Source: Conchiformibius kuhniae DSM 17694 (GTDB lineage: Bacteria; Pseudomonadota; Gammaproteobacteria; Burkholderiales; Neisseriaceae). From it: DNA of 64,000 bases. Below are positions 17,343 to 26,079 of this stretch, one piece after another (position 1 is the stretch's first letter; each line of letters opens with the position of its first letter). The stretch covers positions 62,001 through 126,000 of the forward strand of contig NZ_AUAP01000003.1 of NCBI RefSeq assembly GCF_000428785.1, written 5' to 3'. A program made the translations under genes and the position numbers. The notes beneath the pieces are model-generated. The model did not search any database. It was not told where the DNA came from and was given only the letters and a program-made list of their open reading frames with translations.

Positions 17343-17807
17343 ATGTTCAGCATTGTGCTTCACCGGCCGGAAATTCCCCCCAACACCGGCAACATTATCC
17401 GCTTGTGCGCCAATACCGGCTGCGATTTGCATTTGGTCAAGCCCTTGGGCTTTCCGCTCGACAGCGCGAAAATGCGCCGTGCCGGTTTGGACTACCGCGA
17501 GTTTGCCGATGTGGCGGTGCACGAGAGCTTTGCCGATTGTTTGCGCCACTTGGCGGGCAGACGGCTGTTCGCGCTCACCACCAAAGGCACGGCGCGTCCC
17601 GACCAAGCCGCTTTTCAGGCGGGTGATGTGTTTGTGTTCGGCTCGGAGTCGTGCGGCTTGCCTGCCGAGATTCTCGACAGCCTGCCGCCGGAGCGCAAAA
17701 TCCGTTTGCCGATGCGGGCAAACAGCCGCAGCATGAATTTGTCCAACACCGTTGCCGTCGTCGTGTTTGAAGCGTGGCGGCAATCGGGCTATCGCGGCGG
17801 TGTTTGA
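17343..17807 (+). CDS. trmL: tRNA (cytidine/uridine-2'-O-)-methyltransferase TrmL
   Basis: TrmL methylates the wobble ribose of certain leucine tRNAs. The 154-residue SPOUT protein has the family start [20 protein letters not shown], the knot motifs [10 protein letters not shown] and [20 protein letters not shown], and standard length. It is followed by the rlpA-like gene after about 40 nt, probably in one transcript. Confidence 0.94.
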   Translation: MFSIVLHRPEIPPNTGNIIRLCANTGCDLHLVKPLGFPLDSAKMRRAGLDYREFADVAVHESFADCLRHLAGRRLFALTTKGTARPDQAAFQAGDVFVFGSESCGLPAEILDSLPPERKIRLPMRANSRSMNLSNTVAVVVFEAWRQSGYRGGV

Positions 17808-17846
17808 GTCCGCGCAGCCTGTTCCGTTTCACCGACAACTCAAGAA

Positions 17847-18599
17847 TTGGATGACCCCTTGTCTAAAAAACAGGATATTTTCTTTATCGCCATTATTGTG
17901 TTGATGCTGATTGGCACGGCCGCCATCAACAAAGCCCAAGCCGCACCCCGCACCGGAGCGCCCGCCGGCATCAAAGCAAAAGCGAAACCCGCGCCCAAAG
18001 CCAAAAAAGCCAAGCGCGCGCCCAAAGCCACCCAACGCAGCTATGTAATTAAAGGCGTGCGTTACCACCCGCTTGCCAGCGCCAAAAATTTTGTGCAAAC
18101 GGGCAAAGCCTCATGGTACGGGCCCGGATTTCACGGCAAAAAAACCAGCAACGGCGAACGCTACAACATGCACGCACTCACCGCCGCCCACAAAACCCTG
18201 CCTTTGGGCACTGTGGTGCGCGTACGCAACCTCGACAACGGCAAAAGCGTGATTGTGCGGGTAAACGACCGGGGGCCGTTTCACGGCAAGCGCGTGATTG
18301 ACCTTTCCAAAGCCGCCGCCGCCCGCTTGGGCTTCGTGCGACAGGGCATGGCAAAAGTCCGCGTGGAAACCCTCGACCGCGCCCCCCTGCTGAAAACGGC
18401 AGCCGAAGACACCCCCGCCTCCGCTTTGCAGAAAACATCGGCACTGCCCGTGCCGGAAAGCCCGTTTGTACGCCTCAGGCGGGACGGCTTGCCAGAAACA
18501 CCGCCGCCCCCCGCACAACAAGGTGCGGCGCATACGGCAAGCGAACCGCCCGCAAGCGCACCGCCGCCCGCCGCCGCACAAGCACACAACATCATTTGA
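17847..18599 (+). CDS. rlpA: RlpA-like septal/double-psi beta-barrel protein
   Basis: The 250-residue protein has an N-terminal hydrophobic segment (residues about 10-32, [20 protein letters not shown]), a Lys/Pro/Ala linker, the double-psi beta-barrel of RlpA (about 83-175: [38 protein letters not shown]) and a Pro/Ala-rich tail. RlpA lytic transglycosylases cut denuded septal glycan. The usual C-terminal SPOR domain and the lipobox are missing. The start is uncertain: only TTG at 17847 or 17859 opens this frame. Confidence 0.82.
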   Translation: MDDPLSKKQDIFFIAIIVLMLIGTAAINKAQAAPRTGAPAGIKAKAKPAPKAKKAKRAPKATQRSYVIKGVRYHPLASAKNFVQTGKASWYGPGFHGKKTSNGERYNMHALTAAHKTLPLGTVVRVRNLDNGKSVIVRVNDRGPFHGKRVIDLSKAAAARLGFVRQGMAKVRVETLDRAPLLKTAAEDTPASALQKTSALPVPESPFVRLRRDGLPETPPPPAQQGAAHTASEPPASAPPPAAAQAHNII

Positions 18600-18615
18600 T
18601 AATGCCTTCCCCGCC

Positions 18616-18650
18616 CGTCTGCCGTTTCCCTGCGGCAGACGGTTTTTTTT
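18616..18650 (+). terminator. Terminator after rlpA
   Basis: CGTCTGCCG and CGGCAGACG form the stem; eight T follow. Confidence 0.85.
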
Positions 18651-18669
18651 GCAGACACCGTGCCAACGT

Positions 18670-18693
18670 TATAGCCTAATCCATTATGCTATA
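18670..18693. promoter_or_regulatory. Inverted repeat upstream of the His-rich gene
   Basis: TATAGC-N12-GCTATA, about 34 nt before the -35 box. Possibly a metal-regulator operator; it does not match the Zur box I know. Confidence 0.35.
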
Positions 18694-18726
18694 TCAAAAC
18701 AAAAATTAAATTAAATCAAAAAGTTA

Positions 18727-18755
18727 TTGACAAGATGACGGCGCATTGGCACAAT
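18727..18755 (+). promoter_or_regulatory. Promoter of the His-rich protein gene
   Basis: TTGACA (18727-18732), a 17-nt spacer and CACAAT (18750-18755). Confidence 0.7.
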
Positions 18756-18792
18756 GGGTGCTTTCTCAAACACACTTGATTCGGAGCGCATC

Positions 18793-19137
18793 ATGAGCCA
18801 ATGTCAAACCCATGTCGACCACCAACACACTCACGGCGAAGGCTGCGGACACACCGCCATCCGCCACAACGGCCACATCGATTACCTGCACGACGGACAT
18901 CTGCACCACCCGCACGCAGGGCATTACGATGAACACCGTTTGGACGTGAACGATACCAATCCGGACGGCTGCCGTCCCGTACACGATTGCGCGGGACACG
19001 TACACGGCGAAGGCTGCGGACACGAAGCCGTACCGCACGGCGACCACATCGATTACATCGTAAACGGACGCCTGCACCATCAGCACGGCGACCATTGCGA
19101 TGACCACGGTCCTGTTGAAATTGTCGCGACCAAATAA
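18793..19137 (+). CDS. Histidine-rich, internally duplicated metal-binding protein
   Basis: This 114-residue protein has no signal peptide and is rich in His (about one in four residues), Asp and Cys. It contains two copies of a unit GEGCGHxAxxHxxHIDYxxxGxLHHxHxxHxDxH (about residues 15-55 and 77-110). The composition indicates zinc, nickel or copper binding in the cytoplasm as a store or chaperone (inference). ATG 18793 follows GGAGCGCATC. The gene is monocistronic, with its own promoter and terminator. Confidence 0.75.
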   Translation: MSQCQTHVDHQHTHGEGCGHTAIRHNGHIDYLHDGHLHHPHAGHYDEHRLDVNDTNPDGCRPVHDCAGHVHGEGCGHEAVPHGDHIDYIVNGRLHHQHGDHCDDHGPVEIVATK

Positions 19138-19143
19138 TATTAA

Positions 19144-19180
19144 AAAGCCCGAAGCAGTTTGATGCTTCGGGCTGTGTTTT
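19144..19180 (+). terminator. Terminator after the His-rich gene
   Basis: AAGCCCGAAGCA pairs with TGCTTCGGGCT; a T-rich end follows. Confidence 0.8.
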
Positions 19181-19199
19181 ATTTGAATTTTTACAATGA

Positions 19200-19388
19200 G
19201 AATCATCGTGATATAGAAATTCCGTCATTCCCGCGAATGCGGGAATCCAACAATAAACTCAAGCAAATCTTGATAAAGCATCGCTTGCCAAGCATTGCAT
19301 GGTGGATTCCCGCATTCGCGGGAATGACGGCATATTTTTATATTACACTGATTTTAAGTGGAAAAATACAAACGATGACACGCCCTAA
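19200..19388. repeat. MITE copy with two complete dRS3 repeats
   Basis: Two ATTCCC-N8-GGGAAT units (near 19227 and 19306). The right end is ACGATGACACGCCCTA; the left end has decayed. Confidence 0.75.
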
Positions 19389-19467
19389 TGTATCGTAAAA
19401 GTGTTGGTCTGTTATAATCCAACATCTTTGTAGTTATGGGTTGGCGTTGTGCTGCCCAAAACCTTTT

Positions 19468-20100
19468 TCAGGCAGCACGCATTGCCACCCGTTCCGCCAA
19501 AATGCTTTCAATCTGTGCTTTAACGGTTTCTTTGCTTTGGCTGCTGTCAATCACCACGCAACGTTGCGGCTCGGCGGCGGCGCGTTGGCGGTAAACCTCG
19601 CGCACGCGGGCGAAAAAATCCGCTTCTTCCCGCTCAAAACGGTCTTTGTCGCGCCCCGCATCCAGCCTCGCCAGCGCGGTGTTCAAAGGCACGTCCAACA
19701 CCAGCGTCAAATCGGGCTGCAAGCCCTGCTGAACCCATTGTTCCAACATGGCAATTTTTTCTGTCGCCACGCCACGCCCGCCGCCCTGATAGGCGTAAGT
19801 GGCATCGGTAAAACGGTCGCACACCACGTTCACGCCCGCCGCCAATGCGGGGCGCACCACGTCTTCCAAATGCTGTTGCCGCGCGGCGAACATCAGCAGC
19901 GTTTCGGTGTGCAGCGAGATTTGTCCTTTTAATTCAGGGTTGAGCAGCAGTTGGCGCAGGTTTTCGCCAAGCGGCGTGCCGCCCGGCTCGCGGCTAAACA
20001 ATACGGGCAGATTGCGTTCGGCAAACCATTGGCGGATAACATCAAGCTGTGTGGTTTTGCCCGCGCCGTCCATGCCGTCCAAAGTGATGAAAAGTGCCAT
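19468..20100 (-). CDS. tmk: Thymidylate kinase
   Basis: Tmk phosphorylates dTMP to dTDP. The 210-residue protein starts MALFITLDGMDGAGKTTQLD with the P-loop at residues 8-17 and includes the DR motif (FSREPGGTPLGE), the CDRFTDATYAYQG stretch and the lid. ATG 20100 fits the family start; the longer frame upstream is not supported. The gene is transcribed divergently from the YciO gene. Confidence 0.95.
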   Translation of the reverse strand: MALFITLDGMDGAGKTTQLDVIRQWFAERNLPVLFSREPGGTPLGENLRQLLLNPELKGQISLHTETLLMFAARQQHLEDVVRPALAAGVNVVCDRFTDATYAYQGGGRGVATEKIAMLEQWVQQGLQPDLTLVLDVPLNTALARLDAGRDKDRFEREEADFFARVREVYRQRAAAEPQRCVVIDSSQSKETVKAQIESILAERVAMRAA

Positions 20101-20129
20101 GTTTTTCGCTCCCAAAATCGGGGATTTTA

Positions 20130-20156
20130 ACGTTTTCAGGCTGCCTGAAAACGTTT
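20130..20156. repeat. Palindromic DNA uptake sequence between divergent genes
   Basis: AACGTTTTCAGGCTGCC begins a 27-bp near-perfect palindrome centred on the uptake core, located in the tmk/yciO intergenic space. Confidence 0.7.
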
Positions 20157-20195
20157 TCTTTGCTAGGATAGCGGTTTTTTTGCAAGGAACTGACG

Positions 20196-20816
20196 ATGGC
20201 ACAGCTTTTCGCCGTCCACCCCGACAATCCGCAGGAACGTTTAATCAAGCAGGCGGCGCAAATGATCCGTCAAGGCGGGGTGGCGGTTTACCCCACCGAT
20301 TCGTGTTACGCGCTGGGCTGCCATTTGGGGGACAAAGCCGCGATGGAACGGATTTTGCAAATCCGCCGCATTGATTTGAAACACCATCTCACGCTGATGT
20401 GCGCCAATCTCGCCGAACTGGGCACTTACGCCAAAGTGGACAACAGCCAATTCCGCCTGCTCAAAGCCGCCACGCCGGGCAGCTACACCTTTATCCTGCC
20501 CGCCACCAAAGAAGTCCCCAACCGCACCCTGCACCCGAAACGCAAAACCATCGGCTTGCGCGTTCCCGACAATGCGGTGGCGTTGGCACTGCTGCGCGAA
20601 TTGGGCGAACCGATGCTCTCCTGCACGCTGATGCTGCCCGAAGACGATGAACCGCTTACCGACCCCTACGAAATCCGCGACCGCCTGCAACACGCGGTGG
20701 ACGTGGTAATAGACGGCGGCTGGTGCGGCAGCGAACCCACCACCGTGATTGACATGACGGACGGTGTGGCATTAATACGCGCAGGCAAAGGCGATACGGG
20801 CGTATTCGGACTGTGA
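20196..20816 (+). CDS. yciO: YrdC/Sua5-superfamily protein, YciO type
   Basis: The 206-residue protein has the YrdC fold typical of L-threonylcarbamoyladenylate synthases (GGVAVYPTDSCYALGCHLGD; IRRIDLKHHLTLMCANL; GSYTFILPATKEVP; TIGLRVPDN). Length and motif spacing fit the YciO branch rather than TsaC/Sua5, so the tRNA-modifying role is uncertain. ATG follows AAGGAACTGACG. Confidence 0.85.
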   Translation: MAQLFAVHPDNPQERLIKQAAQMIRQGGVAVYPTDSCYALGCHLGDKAAMERILQIRRIDLKHHLTLMCANLAELGTYAKVDNSQFRLLKAATPGSYTFILPATKEVPNRTLHPKRKTIGLRVPDNAVALALLRELGEPMLSCTLMLPEDDEPLTDPYEIRDRLQHAVDVVIDGGWCGSEPTTVIDMTDGVALIRAGKGDTGVFGL

Positions 20817-20878
20817 TTTGTGCGCTACAATAAGCCCCGCCGATTTTGGCGGTTTGTATCAAGAAAGGACGAATAAAC

Positions 20879-21367
20879 ATGCTCAAACAAGCATTGTTGG
20901 CATTGGCACTGTGCGCATCGGTGGGCGCGTGGGCGTGCGAAGCGCACGGCGGCAAAGACGGCGGCGCCTACGCCCGCCCCACCGTTGCCGGACAAAAACA
21001 AGGCGGCGCGTTTCTCACCCTGCGTAATCCCGATGCCCAACCGAAAACACTGGTGTCGGCGCACACCGACATCGCCGCCCGCACCGAGCTGCACACCCAC
21101 GTTCACGAAAACGGCGTAATGAAAATGCGCGAAGTCAAAGGCGGCATCACCATTCCCGCCAAAGGCAGCGTGGAGTTGAAACCGGGCGGATTGCACATCA
21201 TGTTTTTTGATTTGAAACAGCCGCTTGAAGCGGGCAAAACCTTTCCGCTCACGCTCAAATACGACAACGGCAGCAGCGAAACCGTTACCGTAAACGTGAA
21301 AACAATGCGCGGCACCCGCAAACACGGGCATCACCGGCACGGACACAAACACGAGCATAACCACTAG
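20879..21367 (+). CDS. Periplasmic copper chaperone, PCu(A)C family
   Basis: The 162-residue protein has a signal peptide (MLKQALLALALCASVGAWAC) and the PCu(A)C domain. The copper-ligand pattern is visible as HTHVHENGVMKMREV and PGGLHIMFFDL. The family delivers Cu(I) to cytochrome c oxidase. The C-terminus (RKHGHHRHGHKHEHNH) is an extra His-rich tail that may bind metal. The stop TAG is formed by the TA plus first G of the adjoining MITE. Confidence 0.9.
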   Translation: MLKQALLALALCASVGAWACEAHGGKDGGAYARPTVAGQKQGGAFLTLRNPDAQPKTLVSAHTDIAARTELHTHVHENGVMKMREVKGGITIPAKGSVELKPGGLHIMFFDLKQPLEAGKTFPLTLKYDNGSSETVTVNVKTMRGTRKHGHHRHGHKHEHNH

Positions 21368-21590
21368 GGCGTGTCATCATTTAAATTTTCCTACTGAAAA
21401 TCAGTGGAATATTATAAAAACTGACGTCATTCCCGCGAATGCGGAAAGCCAAATTGCTCTTAAACAAGTGCTGGTAAAACAACAAATTGCGAAGTCAAGC
21501 AATGGATTCCCGCCTGCGCGGGCATGACGGCGCAGTATTTTTGCAGTTAATTGATGACGCAAAGTATTTTTGCAGTTAATTGATGACGCA
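21365..21590. repeat. MITE copy with duplicated right end
   Basis: The left end is TA-GGGCGTGTCATCATTT. The right end GCAGTTAATTGATGACGCA occurs twice in tandem (ending near 21561 and 21590). It has dRS3-type palindromes inside. The left end supplies the chaperone gene's stop codon. Confidence 0.85.
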
Positions 21591-21733
21591 AACGAAACAC
21601 CGCACCGCGCTCTGCCAACGGGGTTGCCAAAAATGATTGGCGACCCCGCTTTTTGTAAACCCGCTTGACACAAGCGTTAAATTTTTTAAAGATACGGACT
21701 GTTTTCAGCACACATTTCACGAAGGACACCACC

Positions 21734-23401
21734 ATGCAACACTTCCCGCAAACCGCCAAACCCCTGTTGTTCGCCCTTGCGCTCGCATTCGGACTGGGCG
21801 CGTGCGGCGGCGGCGAGCAAAACGCCAAAGCCCCCGCCCCCGCTTCCGGCAACGCCGCCGATGCCAAACCCGCCGACAAACAGGAAATCACCATCAACAA
21901 CAGCGCCGAACCCGAATCGCTTGACCCGCACAAAGTGTCCGGCGTACCCGAATCCAACCTGCTGCGGCAAATCTTGGTCGGCTTGACCAGCACCGACAAC
22001 GACGGCAACACCGTTGCCGGCATCGCCGAAAAATGGGAAAGCAGCGACAACAAAGTTTGGACATTCCATCTGCGCGATGCCAAATGGAGCAACGGCGACC
22101 CCGTTACCGCCGAAGATTTCGTTTACTCCATGCGCCGCCTGACCGACCCCGCCACCGCCTCGCCCTATGCCAGCTATCTGGCGGACGTGGGCGTGGTGAA
22201 CGCGCAGGAAGTCATGGACGGCAAAGCCAAACCCGACACGCTCGGCGTGAAAGCCATTGATGCCAAAACCTTGGAAATCACCCTGAAAGAACCCGCGCCT
22301 TTCTTCCCCGACACCCTGATTCACTCGTCCGTGAAACCCGTCCACAAAGCCACCGTGGAAAAACACGGCGAAAAATGGACGCAGCCTGAAAACTTTGTCG
22401 GCAACGGCGCGTATCTGCCCAAAGAATGGACGGTAAACGACAAAATCGTCTTGGAACGCAATCCGCAGTATTTTGATGATGCGAATACCAAAATCAACCG
22501 CGTAACCTTCTTGGTTATCGGGCAGGCGACCACCGACATGGACCGTTTCCGTGCGGGCGAAGTGGACGTTACCTACAACGATATTCCCAACCAGCAATTC
22601 AAACAAATCAAGCAGGAAATGGGCGAGCAAATGAAAATCGCGCCGTCCCTTTGCACCTATTATTACGAATTTAACCACACCAAAGCACCGTTTGACGATG
22701 CGCGTGTACGCAAAGCCCTGTCGCTGGCGTTTGACCGCGAATTGTTTGCCGAAAAAGTGGTCGGTCGCGGCGAAACGCCCGCTTACCAGTACACGCCCAC
22801 CGCCACGCAGGGCATGAAAAACTACGAACCCGAATGGAAATCGTGGGACAAAGCCAAGCGCATTGAAGAAGCGAAAAAACTGTTGGCGGAAGCGGGTTAC
22901 AGCGAAAGCAAGCCTTTGAAATTCGAGCTGTTGTACAACACCAGCGAAAACCACAAAACCAATGCGGTTGCCGCCGCGCAAATGTGGAAAGAGGCTTTGG
23001 GCTTTGTGGACGTAACCCTGAACAATCAGGAATGGAAAACCTATTTGGACACCCGCCGCAACCAAAAACACCAAATGTCGCGCGGCGGCTGGTGCGCCGA
23101 CTACAACGAAGCGTCCACGTTCCTGAATACGTTTAAATCCAACAGTTCCAGCAATTACGGCAAATACCAAAGCGCGGAATTTGACGGTTTGCTGGCGAAA
23201 ACGCTGGGCGGCGACGTTTCCCCCGAACAGCGCGGCGAGCTGTACCGTCAGGCGGAAGCGGTGTTGGACAAAGATGCGGCGACGATTTTTGCTTACCACT
23301 ATATTTCGCCGCGTTTGGTGAAACCGTATGTGGTCGGCTATTCGGGCAAAGACCCGATGGACAATTACCAAGTGAAAAACTGGTCGATTGCCGCGCACTA
23401 A
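21734..23401 (+). CDS. oppA: OppA-type peptide-binding lipoprotein
   Basis: The 555-residue SBP_bac_5 protein has a lipoprotein signal ending LGAC and captures oligopeptides for an ABC importer. AEPESLDPHKVSGVPESNLL, LPKEWTVNDKIVLERNPQYF and RGETPAYQYTPTATQGM are typical. It is highly similar to the paralogue at 12685 along its length. ATG 21734 has GAAGGACACCACC upstream. It is followed by oppB after a repeat-filled 208-nt gap. Confidence 0.93.
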   Translation: MQHFPQTAKPLLFALALAFGLGACGGGEQNAKAPAPASGNAADAKPADKQEITINNSAEPESLDPHKVSGVPESNLLRQILVGLTSTDNDGNTVAGIAEKWESSDNKVWTFHLRDAKWSNGDPVTAEDFVYSMRRLTDPATASPYASYLADVGVVNAQEVMDGKAKPDTLGVKAIDAKTLEITLKEPAPFFPDTLIHSSVKPVHKATVEKHGEKWTQPENFVGNGAYLPKEWTVNDKIVLERNPQYFDDANTKINRVTFLVIGQATTDMDRFRAGEVDVTYNDIPNQQFKQIKQEMGEQMKIAPSLCTYYYEFNHTKAPFDDARVRKALSLAFDRELFAEKVVGRGETPAYQYTPTATQGMKNYEPEWKSWDKAKRIEEAKKLLAEAGYSESKPLKFELLYNTSENHKTNAVAAAQMWKEALGFVDVTLNNQEWKTYLDTRRNQKHQMSRGGWCADYNEASTFLNTFKSNSSSNYGKYQSAEFDGLLAKTLGGDVSPEQRGELYRQAEAVLDKDAATIFAYHYISPRLVKPYVVGYSGKDPMDNYQVKNWSIAAH

Positions 23402-23442
23402 TCCGTTTCAGGCAGCTTGAGATGGTGTAAACACCATCTCGC

Positions 23443-23552
23443 GCCGTCATTCCCGCGCAGGCGGGAATCCATGTGTCGGCTTGGCAAGTCTTGGCTTAAA
23501 CAATGATTGCTGGCAGTCCGATTTGGATTCCCGCCTGCGCGGGAATGACGGT
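23443..23552. repeat. Partial MITE with two dRS3 repeats
   Basis: Two ATTCCC-N8-GGGAAT units near 23449 and 23527; no terminal sequences are recognisable. It lies between oppA and oppB. Confidence 0.7.
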
Positions 23553-23561
23553 TGTTTGGGT

Positions 23562-23578
23562 TTTCAGGCTGCCTGAAA
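23562..23578. repeat. DNA uptake sequence, palindromic form
   Basis: TTTCAGGCTGCCTGAAA just upstream of oppB. Confidence 0.75.
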
Positions 23579-23609
23579 CGTAAAACCATGATATCTCAAA
23601 GGGATTTTT

Positions 23610-24530
23610 ATGCTGAAACTGATTTTGCGGCGGCTGTTGGAAGCCGTGCCGACTTTGCTGGTGCTGATTACCGTATCGTTTTTCATGATGCGGCTGGCGC
23701 CGGGCAGCCCGTTTACCGGCGAGCGCAACCTGCCGCCGGCGGTGTTGGCGAACATTGAAGCCAAATACCATCTGAACGACCCGATGTGGTTGCAATATCT
23801 GAATTATCTCAAGCAATTAGCAATGGGCGATTTCGGGCCTTCGTTCAAATACAAAGACCACAGCGTAAACGAACTGTTGGCGCAAGCCCTGCCCGTGTCG
23901 GTGGAAATCGGGCTGTATGCCTTTGTGATTGCGCTGGTGTTGGGGGTAACGCTGGGCGTGATTGCCGCCTTGAAGCAAAACTCCGCCACCGATTACACGC
24001 TGATGACGCTGGCGATGACGGGCGTGGTCGTGCCCAGTTTTGTGAAAGCGCCTTTGATGGTGCTGCTGTTTGCGGTTACGCTGAAATGGTTTCCCGCCGG
24101 CGGCTGGAACAACGGCGCATTGATGAATTTGGTTTTGCCGGTGAGTGCTTTATCCATGGCGTATGTGGCGAGCATTTCGCGGATTATGCGCGGCTCGATG
24201 ATTGAAGTGATGAACAGTCCTTTTGTGCGCACCGCCCGCGCCAAAGGTTTGTCCACGCGCTATATCGTGTTGAAACACGCGCTGCGTCCCGCTCTGCTGC
24301 CGGTGATTTCGTATTTGGGGCCGGCGTTTGTCGGCATCATTACCGGTTCCATCGTGATTGAAACCATTTTCGGCCTGCCCGGTATCGGACAATTATTTGT
24401 CAATGGTGCGTTGAACCGCGATTACGGCATGGTGTTGAGCCTGACCATTTTGGTGGGCGTGCTGACGATTGTGTTTAATGCGGTGGTGGATATTTTGTAT
24501 GCCGTGATTGACCCGAAAATCCGTTATTAA
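23610..24530 (+). CDS. oppB: Oligopeptide ABC transporter permease OppB
   Basis: The 306-residue inner-membrane permease has six predicted helices and the GSMIEVMNSPFVRTARAKGL coupling (EAA) motif near residues 195-215. MLKLILRRLLEAVPTLLVLI is the usual OppB start. It forms the channel with OppC; no oppC, oppD or oppF follows, so the rest of the transporter is encoded elsewhere. AAAGGGATTTTT precedes the ATG. Confidence 0.93.
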   Translation: MLKLILRRLLEAVPTLLVLITVSFFMMRLAPGSPFTGERNLPPAVLANIEAKYHLNDPMWLQYLNYLKQLAMGDFGPSFKYKDHSVNELLAQALPVSVEIGLYAFVIALVLGVTLGVIAALKQNSATDYTLMTLAMTGVVVPSFVKAPLMVLLFAVTLKWFPAGGWNNGALMNLVLPVSALSMAYVASISRIMRGSMIEVMNSPFVRTARAKGLSTRYIVLKHALRPALLPVISYLGPAFVGIITGSIVIETIFGLPGIGQLFVNGALNRDYGMVLSLTILVGVLTIVFNAVVDILYAVIDPKIRY

Positions 24531-24616
24531 GCTGTCTTTATTTGGCTGACAATCCCGCTTCGGCGGGATTTTTGTTATACTCGCTCGCTTGTCTGACCGT
24601 GTTGCGGAGAAATGCC

Positions 24617-25945
24617 GTGCGCCCGATTGCGTTGAAAAAATGGTTTGTTTTGGTTTGGCTGTGCGCGGTGTCTGCTGCCCATGCCCTTGACGTGCAGCGT
24701 TGGCGCACCGCAGACGGGGCGCAGGTGCTGCTGGTGGAGCGGCGCGAATTGCCGATGGTGGATGTGGCGGTGCTGTTTCAGGGCGCGGGTTCGGCTGCCG
24801 ACCCCGAAGGCAAAGACAACACCGCGTCTGCCGCCGCATCGATGCTGCTGCTGGGCAACCGCGAGTGGGACGAGGAGCAGATTTCAGAGAAAATCAATGA
24901 TTTGGGTGCGAATATGTCGGGGGGCGCAACCACCGAATACGCACTGTTCGGCTTCCGCAGCCTGAGCAAACCCGAAGTTTTGACCGCCGCCGGCGAAGTG
25001 TTCAAACGCTCGCTTGCCGCGCCGCGCTACGATGCGAAAGTGCTGCAACGCGTGAAAGACCGCGCCGCCCTGTCTTTGCAGCAAAGCGAAAGCTATCCGG
25101 GCTTTCTTGCCGACCGCGCTTTGACACGCCTGAACTATCCCGACCACCCCTACGGCAAAGCCGCACGGCAAACGGTGGCGAAAATCCAAGCGGTACAAAC
25201 CGATGACCTGCACCGTTTCCACCGCAGCCATTACGCCCGCAACAACGCGGTGGTGGCGGTGGTGGGCGACATCGGGCGTGAAGACGCGGCGCGGTTGGCA
25301 GACGGCATTTTGGCGGTGCTGCCCGCCCGCGCCGCCCAAGACGGCAGCATCGCCCCCGTGCGCGTAAAAGGCGGACAATTCAAGCACATTCCCTTTCCGC
25401 ACAACCAACAAGCCCTGATTCACATCGGCTTGCCCGTGCTGAAAGCAGACGACCCCGATTATTTCGCCATGCTGGTGGGCAACTACATTCTCGGCGGCGG
25501 CGGCTTCGACAGCCGCCTGATGAAAGTGCTGCGCGACCGGCACGGCTACACCTACGGCGCGGGCAGCACCTTGTCGGCAAAACGGCAGGCAGGGCCGTTT
25601 GAAATCGCCTTTGCCACCGAGCGCAAAAACGGACGTGCCGCATTGGCGGCGGCGCAGCAAGTATTGCGCGACTTTGTTGCCAACGGCCCCGATGTGGACG
25701 AACTGACCCAAGCCAAAGCCTACATCACCGGCAGCTTTCCCCTGCGTTTCGACACCAACGGCAAACTGATTGCCAACCTGATTGCCGCCGCCTACTACAA
25801 CCGTCCCGATGACTGGTTCGACACCTACAACCAAAAAATCAACGCCCTCACCGCCGCCGACATCAAACGCGCTTGGCAAAAACACATCCGCCCCGAACAA
25901 ATGAACGTGGTGGTGGTGGGCGGTGAAAAAGCGGGCGAATTTTAA
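24617..25945 (+). CDS. M16-family zinc-peptidase homologue lacking the catalytic motif
   Basis: This 442-residue exported protein (signal-like helix near residues 5-22) has the two M16 halves: N-terminal (about 30-210) and C-terminal (about 215-430). At the position of the zinc motif HxxEH it reads NTASAAAS, so it should be inactive. Many bacteria pair such a subunit with an active M16 partner, but none is adjacent. The start is GTG 24617 with GGAGAA upstream. The gene ends just before leader copy L3. Confidence 0.85.
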   Translation: MRPIALKKWFVLVWLCAVSAAHALDVQRWRTADGAQVLLVERRELPMVDVAVLFQGAGSAADPEGKDNTASAAASMLLLGNREWDEEQISEKINDLGANMSGGATTEYALFGFRSLSKPEVLTAAGEVFKRSLAAPRYDAKVLQRVKDRAALSLQQSESYPGFLADRALTRLNYPDHPYGKAARQTVAKIQAVQTDDLHRFHRSHYARNNAVVAVVGDIGREDAARLADGILAVLPARAAQDGSIAPVRVKGGQFKHIPFPHNQQALIHIGLPVLKADDPDYFAMLVGNYILGGGGFDSRLMKVLRDRHGYTYGAGSTLSAKRQAGPFEIAFATERKNGRAALAAAQQVLRDFVANGPDVDELTQAKAYITGSFPLRFDTNGKLIANLIAAAYYNRPDDWFDTYNQKINALTAADIKRAWQKHIRPEQMNVVVVGGEKAGEF

Positions 25946-25946
25946 A

Positions 25947-26079
25947 TTTCAACGCACAGGGCTGCACATCAAGCACAGCCCCATGCCTTGCCCCGATTCG
26001 GACGGGCTTGCGCCCCACCCGAAGCAACAACGATTTTACCGCCGTAAACGGCGGGGCTTCAAACCGAAAAGAAATTTTG
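25947..26079 (+). repeat. Leader repeat copy L3 (REP2/CREN-like) before creA
   Basis: Begins TTTCAACGCACAGGGCTGCA one nucleotide after the M16 stop, continues through GATTCGGACGGGCTTGCGCC and the CCGCCGTAAACGGCGG hairpin, and ends CCGAAAAGAAATTTTG against ATG 26080. Confidence 0.9.

Noticed and set aside
19227..19325. CRISPR-like appearance of regularly spaced ATTCCC-N8-GGGAAT palindromes
   Set aside because: Only two units per MITE, variable spacing, no leader and no cas genes; they are dRS3-type repeats.
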